From the NCBI GenBank assembly GCA_905182725.1, contig CAJJCQ010000081.1:1-32920 (forward strand): a DNA stretch of 32,920 nucleotides, written 5' to 3'. The stretch is from an uncultured Candidatus Poseidoniales archaeon. GTDB taxonomy: Archaea > Thermoplasmatota > Poseidoniia > Poseidoniales > Poseidoniaceae. The notes beneath the pieces are model-generated. The model was not told the origin of the DNA and did not search any database. It saw only the letters and a program-made list of their open reading frames with translations. Position numbers and translations under genes: made by a program. Below are positions 16,142 to 25,937 of the stretch, in pieces; the stretch's first letter is position 1, and each line of letters begins with the position of its first letter.

Positions 16142-17206
16142 TTATTCGGATTCAGAATCGTACGAGTTCAGGGTTTTCCACATTGAATCATCTTCTGGTG
16201 TTTCGAGACTGGGTTGTTTCTTGTTATGTTCGGACATTGCTTGCTCGAATTCCGGTGCTTTGGACATGAATCTACGTATTGCTGGTTCAAGAAGCATGGG
16301 TAAAACAAGAACGCCGCCCACCAAAGTGAATAAAATCAAAAACGATGAACTCGGAACATATGTCGTCCCGGGAGTGCCTTCACCACTAACCATCAGTTTA
16401 ACCGTTCCAAGCCAAGGGATTTCTCCACCACCAACTCCAATGAGCCAAGAGCCTCGTATTGGCCCTACCGTGCCAGATGCACTGTGGACGCCTGAAGAAC
16501 CATTCACTGCTTGAGATCCTTGATCGACTGAACAATTATTGTTATCTCCGAGTGTAAGAATACCGGCATGCCGTGGCTGCCATTGCCAGACAACCAAATG
16601 AGGCTCAACATTGGCATGTACTGGCCGATTACAATCATAAAAGCCAGCCTGAATTCCATCAAAGTGAACGGTGACTGTTTCGACATTACGAACATCGGTG
16701 CCTGGAACATCCCAAGTCAAGACACAAACACCGGGAACGCCGTCACTGTCCAAGGATTCAGAGTCGTATGTTCCCCCTTCAGGGCAATGTTCACTGTTCG
16801 ATGCATTCGAAGATGCAGTTCGGTTTGGTGTACTAATTTCATTTGGAACCACCTCCATAATGGCTCGATGAATAATCGGAGTTCCTGCTTCACCGTTCTT
16901 TTTGTAAATGATCACGTCGCCTCCAAGTCCGTGTTGTGAATATCCATATTTGGAATTATCAGGGTCAGTGGCTTCGGCAAAGGTGACAATTGTATCAAAA
17001 TCTTGATTGTGAACTAAAACTAAATCACCAGCGTCTATACTACCGACTTCTCCATCGATATCATGAATCATTGACGAGGACTCGACGACCACTAAAGGTG
17101 GCATTGAACCGGTATGAGCGTATAATGCTAAAATGAGTAGACCAATCATTCCAGCTGCAAGAAGAAGTTCTCGGAACAGCGTCTTCAGCGGGTCACTGTC
17201 ACTCAC
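16142..17206 (-). CDS. Signal peptidase I, archaeal Ser/His type
   Basis: Membrane-bound protease that removes signal peptides from exported proteins. An N-terminal membrane helix (~14-31) is followed by VVVESSSM with the nucleophile Ser45, then AGDLVLV. TPIIHRAIM provides His113 where bacterial enzymes have Lys, so it is the archaeal/ER type. ILTLGDNNNCS matches the distal GDN region. Between His113 and GDN there is a loop of ~80 residues with two cysteines, longer than usual. A second hydrophobic helix lies near 280-305, followed by a polar tail. GTG 17206 is preferred over GTG 17227 because GAGGGGAG lies correctly before it; GTG 17227 would overlap the upstream stop by GTGA. It is probably co-transcribed with the small membrane protein upstream. 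Confidence 0.87.
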   Translation of the reverse strand: MSDSDPLKTLFRELLLAAGMIGLLILALYAHTGSMPPLVVVESSSMIHDIDGEVGSIDAGDLVLVHNQDFDTIVTFAEATDPDNSKYGYSQHGLGGDVIIYKKNGEAGTPIIHRAIMEVVPNEISTPNRTASSNASNSEHCPEGGTYDSESLDSDGVPGVCVLTWDVPGTDVRNVETVTVHFDGIQAGFYDCNRPVHANVEPHLVVWQWQPRHAGILTLGDNNNCSVDQGSQAVNGSSGVHSASGTVGPIRGSWLIGVGGGEIPWLGTVKLMVSGEGTPGTTYVPSSSFLILFTLVGGVLVLPMLLEPAIRRFMSKAPEFEQAMSEHNKKQPSLETPEDDSMWKTLNSYDSESE

Positions 17207-17223
17207 GCTTTCTCCCCTCAAGT

Positions 17224-17604
17224 TCACCGTCGAAGTCCTTTGCTTTCAAGGAATGCCGTCCATGTAATTGCATGGCCAGCACCTAAGACATCTGCTGCTT
17301 CGTTTCCATCTTCCTTACGGCGACGAAGTTCGGAGGTTGATTCGATCGATTGAAGTTCTTCAAGGGTACTCACATGACCACGTAATGAAAGGAATTCTGG
17401 CAGCACAATCAATAGAGCAAGAGATGCAAAAACAGCCAAACCTATTGATTGCCCAGTGTAGTCCCCCCATGAAACATGGTTTTGCAGGAAAAGTAATTGA
17501 TATGCTGACAGGCCAAGAAGCACTCCGAGTGCCCCCGAAAGCGTCGCAGTGATGCCTAATTGTCGTCCATGTTGTTGTTTCCACCAGTTTGAAATCAGAC
17601 CCAT
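17224..17604 (-). CDS. Small two-helix membrane protein of unknown function
   Basis: 126 residues, not recognised. Two hydrophobic helices lie at about residues 17-40 (ITATLSGALGVLLGLSAYQLLF) and 52-72 (SIGLAVFASLALLIVLPEF). They are followed by a charged cytoplasmic region with SIESTSELRRRKEDGNEAADV and a C-terminal GHAITWTAFLESKGLRR. The start is ATG 17604 with GAGGAGAGAG just upstream, a strong ribosome-binding site. It directly precedes the signal peptidase gene with only a few bases or an overlap between them. A partner or regulatory role with the peptidase is therefore plausible but unsupported by any motif. Confidence 0.65.
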   Translation of the reverse strand: MGLISNWWKQQHGRQLGITATLSGALGVLLGLSAYQLLFLQNHVSWGDYTGQSIGLAVFASLALLIVLPEFLSLRGHVSTLEELQSIESTSELRRRKEDGNEAADVLGAGHAITWTAFLESKGLRR

Positions 17605-17703
17605 ATTACTCTCTCCTCAGTGTAAGCAGGTACGCTGGCCTTCTTTTTCCTATCGCTTGTTTGACTGACCGGATAGGGCGAAGTTCAAATGGTTTGGTTC
17701 GTG

Positions 17704-17718
17704 TGGGCCAAAGGCCCA
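17704..17718 (+). promoter_or_regulatory. Hairpin in the leader of the surface-protein gene
   Basis: TGGGCC-AAA-GGCCCA forms a 6-bp stem with a 3-base loop, 22 bases before ATG 17741 and 12 bases before the GGTGAT ribosome-binding site. It could shape the 5' end of the mRNA. The structure is visible; a function is not shown. The rest of the 136-base gap (17605-17740) holds the ribosome-binding site of the minus-strand gene and no clear TATA box. Confidence 0.4.
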
Positions 17719-17740
17719 TTGAGGGACAGCGGTGATTTTA

Positions 17741-20700
17741 ATGCAAAAAGCAATCTTTTTAATTCTCTTATTCACAGTATCGTTATTCGGCCCAATGGCA
17801 TCGAGTGCCACGGTTGAGACTCAGTTTTCGGACGGTACTTCTTCCTACAGTCACACCTTCGCTGGTACCGGCAACGGTACAGCCGGGTACCTTACGATTC
17901 CATTCGGGGCAGAAGTCACCGCTGCACAATTCAATTTGAAAGGTGAAGCAAGTTCAACATCGTATACCAATTTCACGACAAATTCACATTTCGGCGGAGC
18001 GGGCGACGGCCTCTGGTCTGGCTCTGCACCTTCACCGTTCACCTCTGGAAGCCGTACAAATGTAGATGTTGCTTCACAGACAATGTCACTCAAAGGCAAC
18101 CCATCTCTGCAATCAATTGATTTTGGTCGTACTTCACAGGTTCAATCAAAAGTCGGTGCTCATCAAAACACTACGGGCCAGTTCGTCTCTTTAACGGATC
18201 AAGGATATACCGGATTAACGAAAAAATTCTCTCAATCAACGGTCAGCACAAGCGCCTCATGGGGCTACATTGGCGTGGTTGTCTTGGTTGGCGACGAATA
18301 CCATATCATGAAATATTCATCTTCTAGTTTATACAATACGCCAACTATTCTTCGAATCAACTCGACGACTGGGGCCTATATTGGTACAGCCTCACTCAGT
18401 ACCAACGGTTGCAGTACGTCTCAATACTACAATATGGTCGATGCCACCGTTGATGGAAGTACAGTTTACACCGCCCATTATACCAGCTATTACATGACAA
18501 AATGGTCCATTATCACAACAGGCACTGCAAAGTCGTGGCGATGTGACAGCTCATGGCAGTACAGCAGTAATTACGTCACTGGAGTCGACATCGATGATGC
18601 GACTGGCAAACTGTATGTCGCAACGTACTCTTATTCAGCAAACGCACATTACCTCAATGAAGTAAGCAAGAGTTCTCCATCGTCAATCCAGGGCACATGG
18701 ACCTTAGCCACCGGCTCAACTGTCTCCCGTTATGGCGCTGGAATGATTGTGAACATGCCGACCATTATCTACAACGAATATGACCAATCATACGTCAGTG
18801 GAGTTGGTTACAATTACGACTCATACCATCACTTTTTCACTATGAATGGCAACTTCATTGAACATATGGGTGAAGTACCTGTCCCAGAAGGTGGCCATTA
18901 CGGCATGGTTGAATCGGAACTCGGGCAATTCAGTTTTTCTTGCCACTATTACTCTACGGCCTATTGCAGCACGAGTACCCGCCACAAAATCAACAACTTT
19001 GGAGACGGAGCTTTGTATGACGAACGGAGTCACTCTTCAACAAGTGCAACAATCATGGGGACTTCGTTTACCACTTCGAAGGCAATTGATACCTTGAAGA
19101 TCAGCAGCATCCTTGGATACATGCCTACTGGAACCAGTATCAGCGTGGACATTTCAAACGATGGAGGAACAACTTGGAGGCACGTCACTGCTGGACAAAC
19201 AGTTAATTTTGCTCAAACCAGTACGGCATTTGTATGGCGAGCAAGTCTCAATGGAACCACGAATAAAGCACCAATCCTCGATGGAGTTGGCATTCAATAC
19301 ATCACCTCTTATGTTTCTTCAGCGAATATGTATACCTACCAATATGTAGGTTCTGGAATAAAGAATGTCGTTGCTGCAACAATTACATGGGACCAAGTTT
19401 TGCCTACAAGTACTTCGATTCGCGTTTACTTCGGGTACACAACTTCGAGCACATGTACACCCGGTAGTGCTGGAGTTCTAACTTTCACTCAATCGAACCA
19501 AACGAAGTCGGTAACAGGGACGGGTTACTATCTTTGCATGCGTGTTGTACTCGGAACTTCCAATTCAGGTGTAACGCCTTCAATTTCGAACATCTCTATT
19601 GCTCAACATTCGAATGCACCAACTCAACCAGGAATCAACATTGCTGGTAAGTCAGGCTGGGCACGTGCATCACAAGATGGCGCATTGCTTGGACCATTGA
19701 CGGTTACGCATCAAACGACTGGAGGACCCAACAACCTACTCAAGCGTTTTAACGATGCCATTCCAGACACTGGCACTGGTTTCAGTAACATTTCTATTGA
19801 CTTAGTCGCTGCTTCCTCGGGAATATTAATTCTCGAATCCTTCGCAGTCACCTACACAATGAATACAGTGAATCTTGACATCAACATTCCAGAAGGTGAA
19901 GTCCTCCATGAACGCTTGGCTCCTTACGAAGTGGTGACTCGGCATATCATCGGAGAAGATGCATCCGGTATGACTGAAGCAACCCTTACCCTTGTGACAA
20001 ATTCAATTGCCAAGAACCCGACGTTGTATTGGCAAAATGGAGATGTATTCCCTGAACCGAACGATCCTGAAGATTATATTGAACTGGACATAAGTTCATG
20101 GTCGTCTGAAAACAATGGAATTCTCGAAATCCATTGGATATTCCATGTGACTTCTGAATTCCCTGACCAAAGTAATGTCCGATTCAGAACCGGATGCCTA
20201 GATAATACCGGCTCAGCAGGATATTCACCACTCGATCTTATGAGCCTCACTGGATTGGAAGTCAACCGCACTTTCGGACTTGGATGGATGAAGGTTCGTG
20301 ACAATGATGGCGCATTAATTATGGATGATGTCCCTGACAATTCATGGGTTGCCGCAGGTGAAACACTTCACTTCCAAGGTGCCATGTGGTTCCAAAACAC
20401 CGAAGATGCTCCCAAAGACAACGCCTTCGATGTTCGAGTATCTCGCAATGGATGGGTTGAAAGTACTGCACGAGATACGACCAACAACAATGGTAGTTTC
20501 TTCATCTCAGTTGATCTTCCAGACATTGATGTCGAATCTGGTTTGACCTACGAAATTCAAACCTATAACGAAAAGGAACCAACCCATGTAATGCAGCCAA
20601 ACCTTGACTGGCAACGTACTTTCAAGGTTGATGCAACATCACCTCATCGTGATGATTTCCTACCGGTTGATGATGGCTATGAAGCTGCGAGCCCAGTCCA

Positions 20701-22810
20701 AGAAGTCAAGGTCTTAATCAACGATGATGTTGGCCACCCAATGGCTCTTGAATTGATGTATTGGGTTGAATCTGACCATGACCTTAACCGCAATGGTGAG
20801 GCAGATCCTCAAGAATATGTCAGTAAAACAGTTCACAACACAACTGAAGCAAAGAACAAGTGGTTCATCACTACCATTGACCATACTCGAAACCCGAATA
20901 TGGGACGAGTTTCCTATTATTGGGCTGGAGGAGATCAAGCCGGTAATTCTTTGCATTACACCCATATGGACGACGATGGTACCGTTCTTGAATTCCAATC
21001 AGGACCTGGCTTCCTTTACGATGATGCAACATTCCGAACTCGCAAAGATTCAACTGCTGTATTCACGGGATTAGAATGGTTTGGCCATGTCGATGATGGA
21101 CTCGTTTTTGCTGGCATGAAGCAAGTCATTACTCTTGGCTTTATTGATGCCAACACCGCTATCGACTTCGAACACATTTCATTGGTGTTTGATTTCGAAG
21201 GACCAAACCCAATGAGGGATGCTCAACGCATTTCATATTCTGGAATGAACAATACGTTTTGGTCTGAAAGTAATTTCATCACCTTGTTGACATCGAGTAC
21301 TATGCAAGAAACAACCAATGAATCAGGACTACCTTGGATTATTGTTACCTTTGAATTTATCATCGGCTGGGATTGGCCAGATGAAGAAATGGGCGATGTT
21401 GCCTTAGTGTTCAAAGAAAGAGGCTCAACGGATGATTCGCAAATTTTGCTCCTTGAACATACCTTCCGAGTCGAAAATGACTTGATGCTCTCTCCAACAG
21501 AATACTTCGTAGAAGATGTGTCTGAACCAAGAACTGGAATTGTAGCTGATGGAAGCCGAGTACGCAAGGATGACCGTTTGGCATTTACGGGCCGTGTTGT
21601 CTATGAAGGCAGCACAGTCGCTGCTCCTCGGGATGTAGGTATTCTTGTCGAAGTATTCGATGGTGAAAAGATGTGGAGCGATGGTTCAATCAGTTCTTCC
21701 GGAGAGTTCTCTGTTGAAGTCCCCTTGTCCTCTGCTTCAACCCTTCAATCATCTCCAACTCGAACATGTCTGATCTCCATTACAAATATCCCTGGAAGAG
21801 GAGAAGACATGACTGGAACATTGGTTTCAACCACATTACAAGTTGTTGTCGATGATGCTGCACCTCGTGTAGTTCGACGTATATCTCCTCTCAATATCAT
21901 CGATATTTCAGCGAACAATGATCTCAGCTATGTCCCAGTCGAATTCCATGGAACTGAAGATGCTGACCTCACTGGTTCGAGCCAGATGGTACATTGGGTT
22001 ATGCGAGATGCTACTCGAACCGTCACGATTGGTGCTGGTTCAACCTTGTTAGGTATGCAACAAGAAGGTCAGAACGTCATTTGGACTGGAGCGGTCGATT
22101 TGACTGACAATGGACGAATCACGCCACAATCTGGAGATTTCGTAGGCTTCTATGTCACCGGCTATGATGCTGCAGGAAACCAATTCCCTGTCGTCTCGAA
22201 TTCTGAAGCAAGTCCAATTCCGGAACTTGCTGTTGATGACACTGACTTTGAACGCCAATGGATCCGTTTGGGAGCAGTTGGCCCAGAACTCCGAGTGAAA
22301 TCAATCTCACTTTCTGACGACCATATTGCACCTGGTTCAAACATCGTCATCAATGCTGAAGTGATTAACATTGGAGGTTCAACACCTGCACTGTTCAAGG
22401 TCGCTTTCTATTCAGGTGACGATGAAAAGCCATTCGATACCGTCGGTGTTGCTGGAATAGATGGAGATGAAGTCGTCAAAGTGAGCACAACATGGACTGC
22501 AGAAGACGTTGACCGTGTTCGCGTCGTTGTCGATTACGATAACCTCATTGTCGAAGTGAATGATGATGATAACAGTGCAGAACATTCGATTGATATTGCC
22601 TACGGTCAATACTTTGGATGGTTTGATTCTCCACGTGAAAGTCCACTCGCTTGGATCTTTATTATCACTTCAATCCTTGTTCTCATTGGTGTTGCATCCA
22701 TTGCAGCACGTACGACCATTGACCATGGCGAAGGTGTATTCTCTGATGAAGAAGAATGGGAAGAGGAAGACGATGATGATGAAGACGACGACGATGAAGA
22801 CGACGATTGA
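17741..22810 (+). CDS. Giant cell-surface protein with C-terminal CARDB-like domain, membrane anchor and acidic tail
   Basis: 1689 residues. A signal peptide (~1-22, hydrophobic then SSATVET) leads into a Ser/Thr/Tyr-rich beta region (~23-450), which includes stretches resembling propeller blades (DDATGKLYVATYSYS). Further beta-sandwich segments follow (NDGGTTWRHV near 480, several Ig-like blocks at 850-1500), with acidic DxD/DDG turns suggesting calcium binding. Residues ~1517-1620 resemble CARDB (LRVKSISLSDDHIAPGSNIVI, VEVNDDDNSAEHSI). A single transmembrane helix lies at ~1636-1657, and the protein ends with about 22 residues that are nearly all Asp/Glu on the cytoplasmic side. ATG 17741 is chosen because GGTGAT sits 4 bases upstream; the track's GTG 17732 lies within that site. 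It is probably a structural, adhesive or polymer-binding surface protein; no enzyme motif is visible. Confidence 0.8.
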   Translation: MQKAIFLILLFTVSLFGPMASSATVETQFSDGTSSYSHTFAGTGNGTAGYLTIPFGAEVTAAQFNLKGEASSTSYTNFTTNSHFGGAGDGLWSGSAPSPFTSGSRTNVDVASQTMSLKGNPSLQSIDFGRTSQVQSKVGAHQNTTGQFVSLTDQGYTGLTKKFSQSTVSTSASWGYIGVVVLVGDEYHIMKYSSSSLYNTPTILRINSTTGAYIGTASLSTNGCSTSQYYNMVDATVDGSTVYTAHYTSYYMTKWSIITTGTAKSWRCDSSWQYSSNYVTGVDIDDATGKLYVATYSYSANAHYLNEVSKSSPSSIQGTWTLATGSTVSRYGAGMIVNMPTIIYNEYDQSYVSGVGYNYDSYHHFFTMNGNFIEHMGEVPVPEGGHYGMVESELGQFSFSCHYYSTAYCSTSTRHKINNFGDGALYDERSHSSTSATIMGTSFTTSKAIDTLKISSILGYMPTGTSISVDISNDGGTTWRHVTAGQTVNFAQTSTAFVWRASLNGTTNKAPILDGVGIQYITSYVSSANMYTYQYVGSGIKNVVAATITWDQVLPTSTSIRVYFGYTTSSTCTPGSAGVLTFTQSNQTKSVTGTGYYLCMRVVLGTSNSGVTPSISNISIAQHSNAPTQPGINIAGKSGWARASQDGALLGPLTVTHQTTGGPNNLLKRFNDAIPDTGTGFSNISIDLVAASSGILILESFAVTYTMNTVNLDINIPEGEVLHERLAPYEVVTRHIIGEDASGMTEATLTLVTNSIAKNPTLYWQNGDVFPEPNDPEDYIELDISSWSSENNGILEIHWIFHVTSEFPDQSNVRFRTGCLDNTGSAGYSPLDLMSLTGLEVNRTFGLGWMKVRDNDGALIMDDVPDNSWVAAGETLHFQGAMWFQNTEDAPKDNAFDVRVSRNGWVESTARDTTNNNGSFFISVDLPDIDVESGLTYEIQTYNEKEPTHVMQPNLDWQRTFKVDATSPHRDDFLPVDDGYEAASPVQEVKVLINDDVGHPMALELMYWVESDHDLNRNGEADPQEYVSKTVHNTTEAKNKWFITTIDHTRNPNMGRVSYYWAGGDQAGNSLHYTHMDDDGTVLEFQSGPGFLYDDATFRTRKDSTAVFTGLEWFGHVDDGLVFAGMKQVITLGFIDANTAIDFEHISLVFDFEGPNPMRDAQRISYSGMNNTFWSESNFITLLTSSTMQETTNESGLPWIIVTFEFIIGWDWPDEEMGDVALVFKERGSTDDSQILLLEHTFRVENDLMLSPTEYFVEDVSEPRTGIVADGSRVRKDDRLAFTGRVVYEGSTVAAPRDVGILVEVFDGEKMWSDGSISSSGEFSVEVPLSSASTLQSSPTRTCLISITNIPGRGEDMTGTLVSTTLQVVVDDAAPRVVRRISPLNIIDISANNDLSYVPVEFHGTEDADLTGSSQMVHWVMRDATRTVTIGAGSTLLGMQQEGQNVIWTGAVDLTDNGRITPQSGDFVGFYVTGYDAAGNQFPVVSNSEASPIPELAVDDTDFERQWIRLGAVGPELRVKSISLSDDHIAPGSNIVINAEVINIGGSTPALFKVAFYSGDDEKPFDTVGVAGIDGDEVVKVSTTWTAEDVDRVRVVVDYDNLIVEVNDDDNSAEHSIDIAYGQYFGWFDSPRESPLAWIFIITSILVLIGVASIAARTTIDHGEGVFSDEEEWEEEDDDDEDDDDEDDD

Positions 22811-22862
22811 CGCCTTTTCTTCATTCCCCGTTTACTGCAAATACTCAAAAGAGGTCGACTAG

Positions 22863-22881
22863 ACCCCTACTCCATAGGGGT
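22863..22881 (+). promoter_or_regulatory. Hairpin abutting the lhr ribosome-binding site
   Basis: ACCCCTA-CTCCA-TAGGGGT forms a 7-bp stem with a 5-base loop, immediately followed by GGGGAGAG and ATG 22891. The loop CTCC and the 5' CCCC can also pair with the ribosome-binding GGGGAG, so alternative folds could hide or expose it. Pairing is seen directly; regulation is inferred. Confidence 0.42.
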
Positions 22882-22890
22882 GGGGAGAGT

Positions 22891-25800
22891 ATGTCTAATG
22901 TATTTTCTAACCTTGAACCCCGATTGGCTGCAGCACTCCATTCAAAGGGGTGGAACCCAACACCTGTTCAAACCACTACATTGCCAGAATTGTGTGAAGG
23001 TGGCGATAGAATTATTGTTGCCCCAACCGGTTCAGGAAAGACACTCTCGGCTGTACTTCCAATGCTAAACCGGTGTTTAGTTGAAGAATGGAAACCGTTG
23101 TCTATTCTCTATATCACTCCTCTTCGAGCATTAAACAGGGACGTTGACCGTCGACTCACTGAAATTGCCGAAGCGGTCGGTTTGAAAGTTGGTCTACGGC
23201 ACGGAGATACCAAACAAAGCGAACGTACGCGACAAGTACGGAATCCACCAGATCTGTTGATTACTACGCCTGAAACGTTTCAATTGATGTTCACTGGCAA
23301 AAATCTACGAGAACTTTTGAAACGGGTTCAAGCTGTCATCATTGACGAAGTTCATGATTTAGCTGCGAGTGAACGTGGTTGGCAATTGTCTGTTGGTTTG
23401 GAGCGACTTGAAGCTCTCTCAGGACATTCTGTTCAGCGGATTGGCCTTTCGGCAACTGTTGGAAATCCAGAAGAAGTTGCAAAGTGGCTTTCTCCGAAAA
23501 AAGGCAAAGCATTGATCACAACAGGAGACCGAACTACAGAACTTACTGTAGAATGCGCTCAAGCCTTACCTGAAGATGAAATTGGCGGCTTGGAGATGAA
23601 TATCCAGCCACGAGCACATGCGAGTTTTCGAAGGCTGATTGAAGTGTTACGAACTGAACCCCCTTGTTTGGTATTTGTCAACAGTCGAAGTGATGCAGAA
23701 ACAATTGCGAATCGGTTACAAACAATGGCACCAGATGTGCCGATCGGAGTACACCACGGTTCACTCGCTGCCGAAACTCGTCAGGATATGGAAGACAAAC
23801 TTCGAAGTGGAGAACTGTCTGGTTTGGTGTGTACTTCAAGTCTTGAACTCGGCATCGATGTCGGAAAAATTCGACGTATAATTCAAGTGAAAAGTCCACG
23901 TTCAGTTGACCGGATGCTCCAACGGGTTGGGCGTGCAGACCATCGTTTAGGCGGTGTCGGAAAAGGACATTTACTGTCATGGGATACCGATGATATCGCA
24001 GAAAGTGCCGTTGTGGGCCGCCGTGCAATGCTTGGCCAAATCGAATCGATTGAATGGCGACAACGCCCGTTATCTGTAGCTGCAAATCAATTGGTTTTAA
24101 TGGCGCATTCTTTCAATGCTGTCGCTATTGATGAGGCAACAGATATACTTGCAAAAGTCGCTCAATTTGAAGGATGGACTCGGAACGATACTGAATCGAT
24201 CTTACGCGTATTAGCTGACAGTTGGATTCTCCGGTTCACACCGGACCCTGATGAAGTTCCCTGGTACAGATGGCCAAAAGCGGTGTACACTGTTGCTCAA
24301 GAAGAGGCATTGGAAAAAGGTAAACCCCTCCCAGATGAACGACCATTGTTTTCCATTCCCGATGAAGAAGTCCCTGAACTGTTCAAAAATCGTACTGTAC
24401 CTGTACCTCTTCCTTTCAAACTCGGTTGGTTTTCAACTGCTGGAAGAACTCGTCAATGGGTTGGCAATCACCTTTCAATGATTCCTGATAAACAATCATA
24501 TCGAGTTCGAGATGCTGTCACTCGACGTCACTTAGGAAGCGTGGATGAAGCGTTTGTGCTCTCCTTGAACGACAGCGGTGAAGATGACGATGGAAGTCGC
24601 CGTCAATTTGTCATGGCTGGACGAACATGGCTGATCATTGATGCTGACCCTGAACAATCGGAATTACTTGTCGCACCAGTGTCTGACAAAGCAGAGGCGC
24701 CTCGTTGGGTGGGAGAATTGCCCCCTGTTCCAAAAGCCATTGGAAGAGACATAGGGCGATTACGGCAATTAATTGCCGATGATCTTCTCTTGTTTGAACA
24801 TGAACCAAATGCCCTACTTAATTCTCAAGCGATCGATACGGAAGGTATCTTTGCTGACCGTGATTCAGTTTTGACTGAACATCCCTTTGATGATGAAGCA
24901 CTGGGTCTCATGGCTGAAGCGATTACGGCTCATGTTGAAGCAACTGGCCATGTACCTACAGACCGATTAATGACACTTGAACAACGTGAAGATGCCATTG
25001 TCATCAATTCATGTCATGGTTCTCGAATCAATGAAGGATTAGGACATTTCCTAATGGCGATGGCAACGACAAAATCGGGTAAATGGGGACGGTTGGTTGT
25101 TGAACCAACTCGGATTGCTCTCCAAACTGGTGCTGTATCACCTGAAGAATTAATCGGGTGGATGATGGAAACGCCGCCTGATGCGATTGAGGGGCTGCTC
25201 AGTGTTACATTACCAAATTCACGGCAAGTACGCTGGAGATTTGCCCAAGTTGCGAAAACTTTTGGAATCTTGCGTCACGGTGTTGACCCACGTAAAATCA
25301 ACCTTCAAGCACTCTTACGAAAATACCGTGGAACCGTGGTCATGGAAGAAGTTCTGTCCAAATTATTCCATGAGCGAATGGACGTATTAGGTGTACGAGA
25401 TATACTTCGTGCTGTTCAAAACGGAAATATTGAATTGAAAATTACGGCTTCAGGCCCAATTGGGTTGTCTAACCATTCGAGTCGTGACATGCTTTTGCCA
25501 AATTGGGATAGTGCACAAGTTCGAACTCAACTGAGAAGCCGTTTGACAAATGAACGGGCTGTTCTTTGCTGTTTGAAATGCAAAGTCACTCGGCGATTCC
25601 GTGTAGCCCGTTATCCTGAAATGACCGATATCAAAAACTGCATAAAATGCAAAGGCTCGATGCTTGCCTGTTCGCCGGAACGAATGCAATCAATGTTAGT
25701 CGGGTGGGTTGAATCTGAGGATGAAAAAGACCAGGCAAGAATGATGAAAAATGCCTCAGTGGTTCAGTCCCGAGGATATGAAGCAATTCTCTGTTTAATG

Positions 25801-25932
25801 GGCCGAGGTATCGGAGAAGCAACTGCCCAGAGAGTCTTACGAAAAGTTCAGCGCAACAACATTGACGGTTTACTCGAAATGATACATAATGCTGAGATGG
25901 AATATGCTCGAACTCGACGCTTTTGGAGCTAA
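22891..25932 (+). CDS. lhr: Lhr-family ATP-dependent DNA/RNA helicase
   Basis: Superfamily 2 helicase of 1013 residues. Domain 1 has the Q-motif-like PTPVQ, Walker A APTGSGKT (~45-52), TPLRALN, ITTPE, DEVH (~152-155) and LSATVGN. Domain 2 has VFVNSR, HHGS, TSSLELGIDVG and MLQRVGRADH with the arginine finger. After the winged-helix and Lhr-core regions, the C-terminus adds a zinc-binding site (CLKC and CIKC, ~893-925) and a helix-hairpin-helix-like end (GRGIGEATAQRVL). Lhr proteins unwind DNA forks and RNA:DNA hybrids in repair and restart. ATG 22891 is supported by GGGGAG; the track's extra 28 N-terminal residues overlap the previous gene's stop and the hairpin. The zinc site suggests the aLhr2 type, from memory. 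It converges on the PLC-like gene with 5 bases between. Confidence 0.93.
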   Translation: MSNVFSNLEPRLAAALHSKGWNPTPVQTTTLPELCEGGDRIIVAPTGSGKTLSAVLPMLNRCLVEEWKPLSILYITPLRALNRDVDRRLTEIAEAVGLKVGLRHGDTKQSERTRQVRNPPDLLITTPETFQLMFTGKNLRELLKRVQAVIIDEVHDLAASERGWQLSVGLERLEALSGHSVQRIGLSATVGNPEEVAKWLSPKKGKALITTGDRTTELTVECAQALPEDEIGGLEMNIQPRAHASFRRLIEVLRTEPPCLVFVNSRSDAETIANRLQTMAPDVPIGVHHGSLAAETRQDMEDKLRSGELSGLVCTSSLELGIDVGKIRRIIQVKSPRSVDRMLQRVGRADHRLGGVGKGHLLSWDTDDIAESAVVGRRAMLGQIESIEWRQRPLSVAANQLVLMAHSFNAVAIDEATDILAKVAQFEGWTRNDTESILRVLADSWILRFTPDPDEVPWYRWPKAVYTVAQEEALEKGKPLPDERPLFSIPDEEVPELFKNRTVPVPLPFKLGWFSTAGRTRQWVGNHLSMIPDKQSYRVRDAVTRRHLGSVDEAFVLSLNDSGEDDDGSRRQFVMAGRTWLIIDADPEQSELLVAPVSDKAEAPRWVGELPPVPKAIGRDIGRLRQLIADDLLLFEHEPNALLNSQAIDTEGIFADRDSVLTEHPFDDEALGLMAEAITAHVEATGHVPTDRLMTLEQREDAIVINSCHGSRINEGLGHFLMAMATTKSGKWGRLVVEPTRIALQTGAVSPEELIGWMMETPPDAIEGLLSVTLPNSRQVRWRFAQVAKTFGILRHGVDPRKINLQALLRKYRGTVVMEEVLSKLFHERMDVLGVRDILRAVQNGNIELKITASGPIGLSNHSSRDMLLPNWDSAQVRTQLRSRLTNERAVLCCLKCKVTRRFRVARYPEMTDIKNCIKCKGSMLACSPERMQSMLVGWVESEDEKDQARMMKNASVVQSRGYEAILCLMGRGIGEATAQRVLRKVQRNNIDGLLEMIHNAEMEYARTRRFWS

Positions 25933-25937
25933 TCAGT

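Noticed and set aside
22606-22848. Minus-strand ORF with a poly-serine run
   Set aside because: It is the antisense of the Asp/Glu codon run in the surface protein's tail (GAT/GAC read backwards give Ser codons), with no start signal or family match.
22807-22890. 28-residue N-terminal extension of Lhr
   Set aside because: It covers the end of the preceding gene, the hairpin and the GGGGAG ribosome-binding site. ATG 22891 is correctly spaced and the helicase motifs start after it.
23678-24085. 135-residue minus-strand ORF inside lhr
   Set aside because: Antisense shadow of conserved helicase domain 2.
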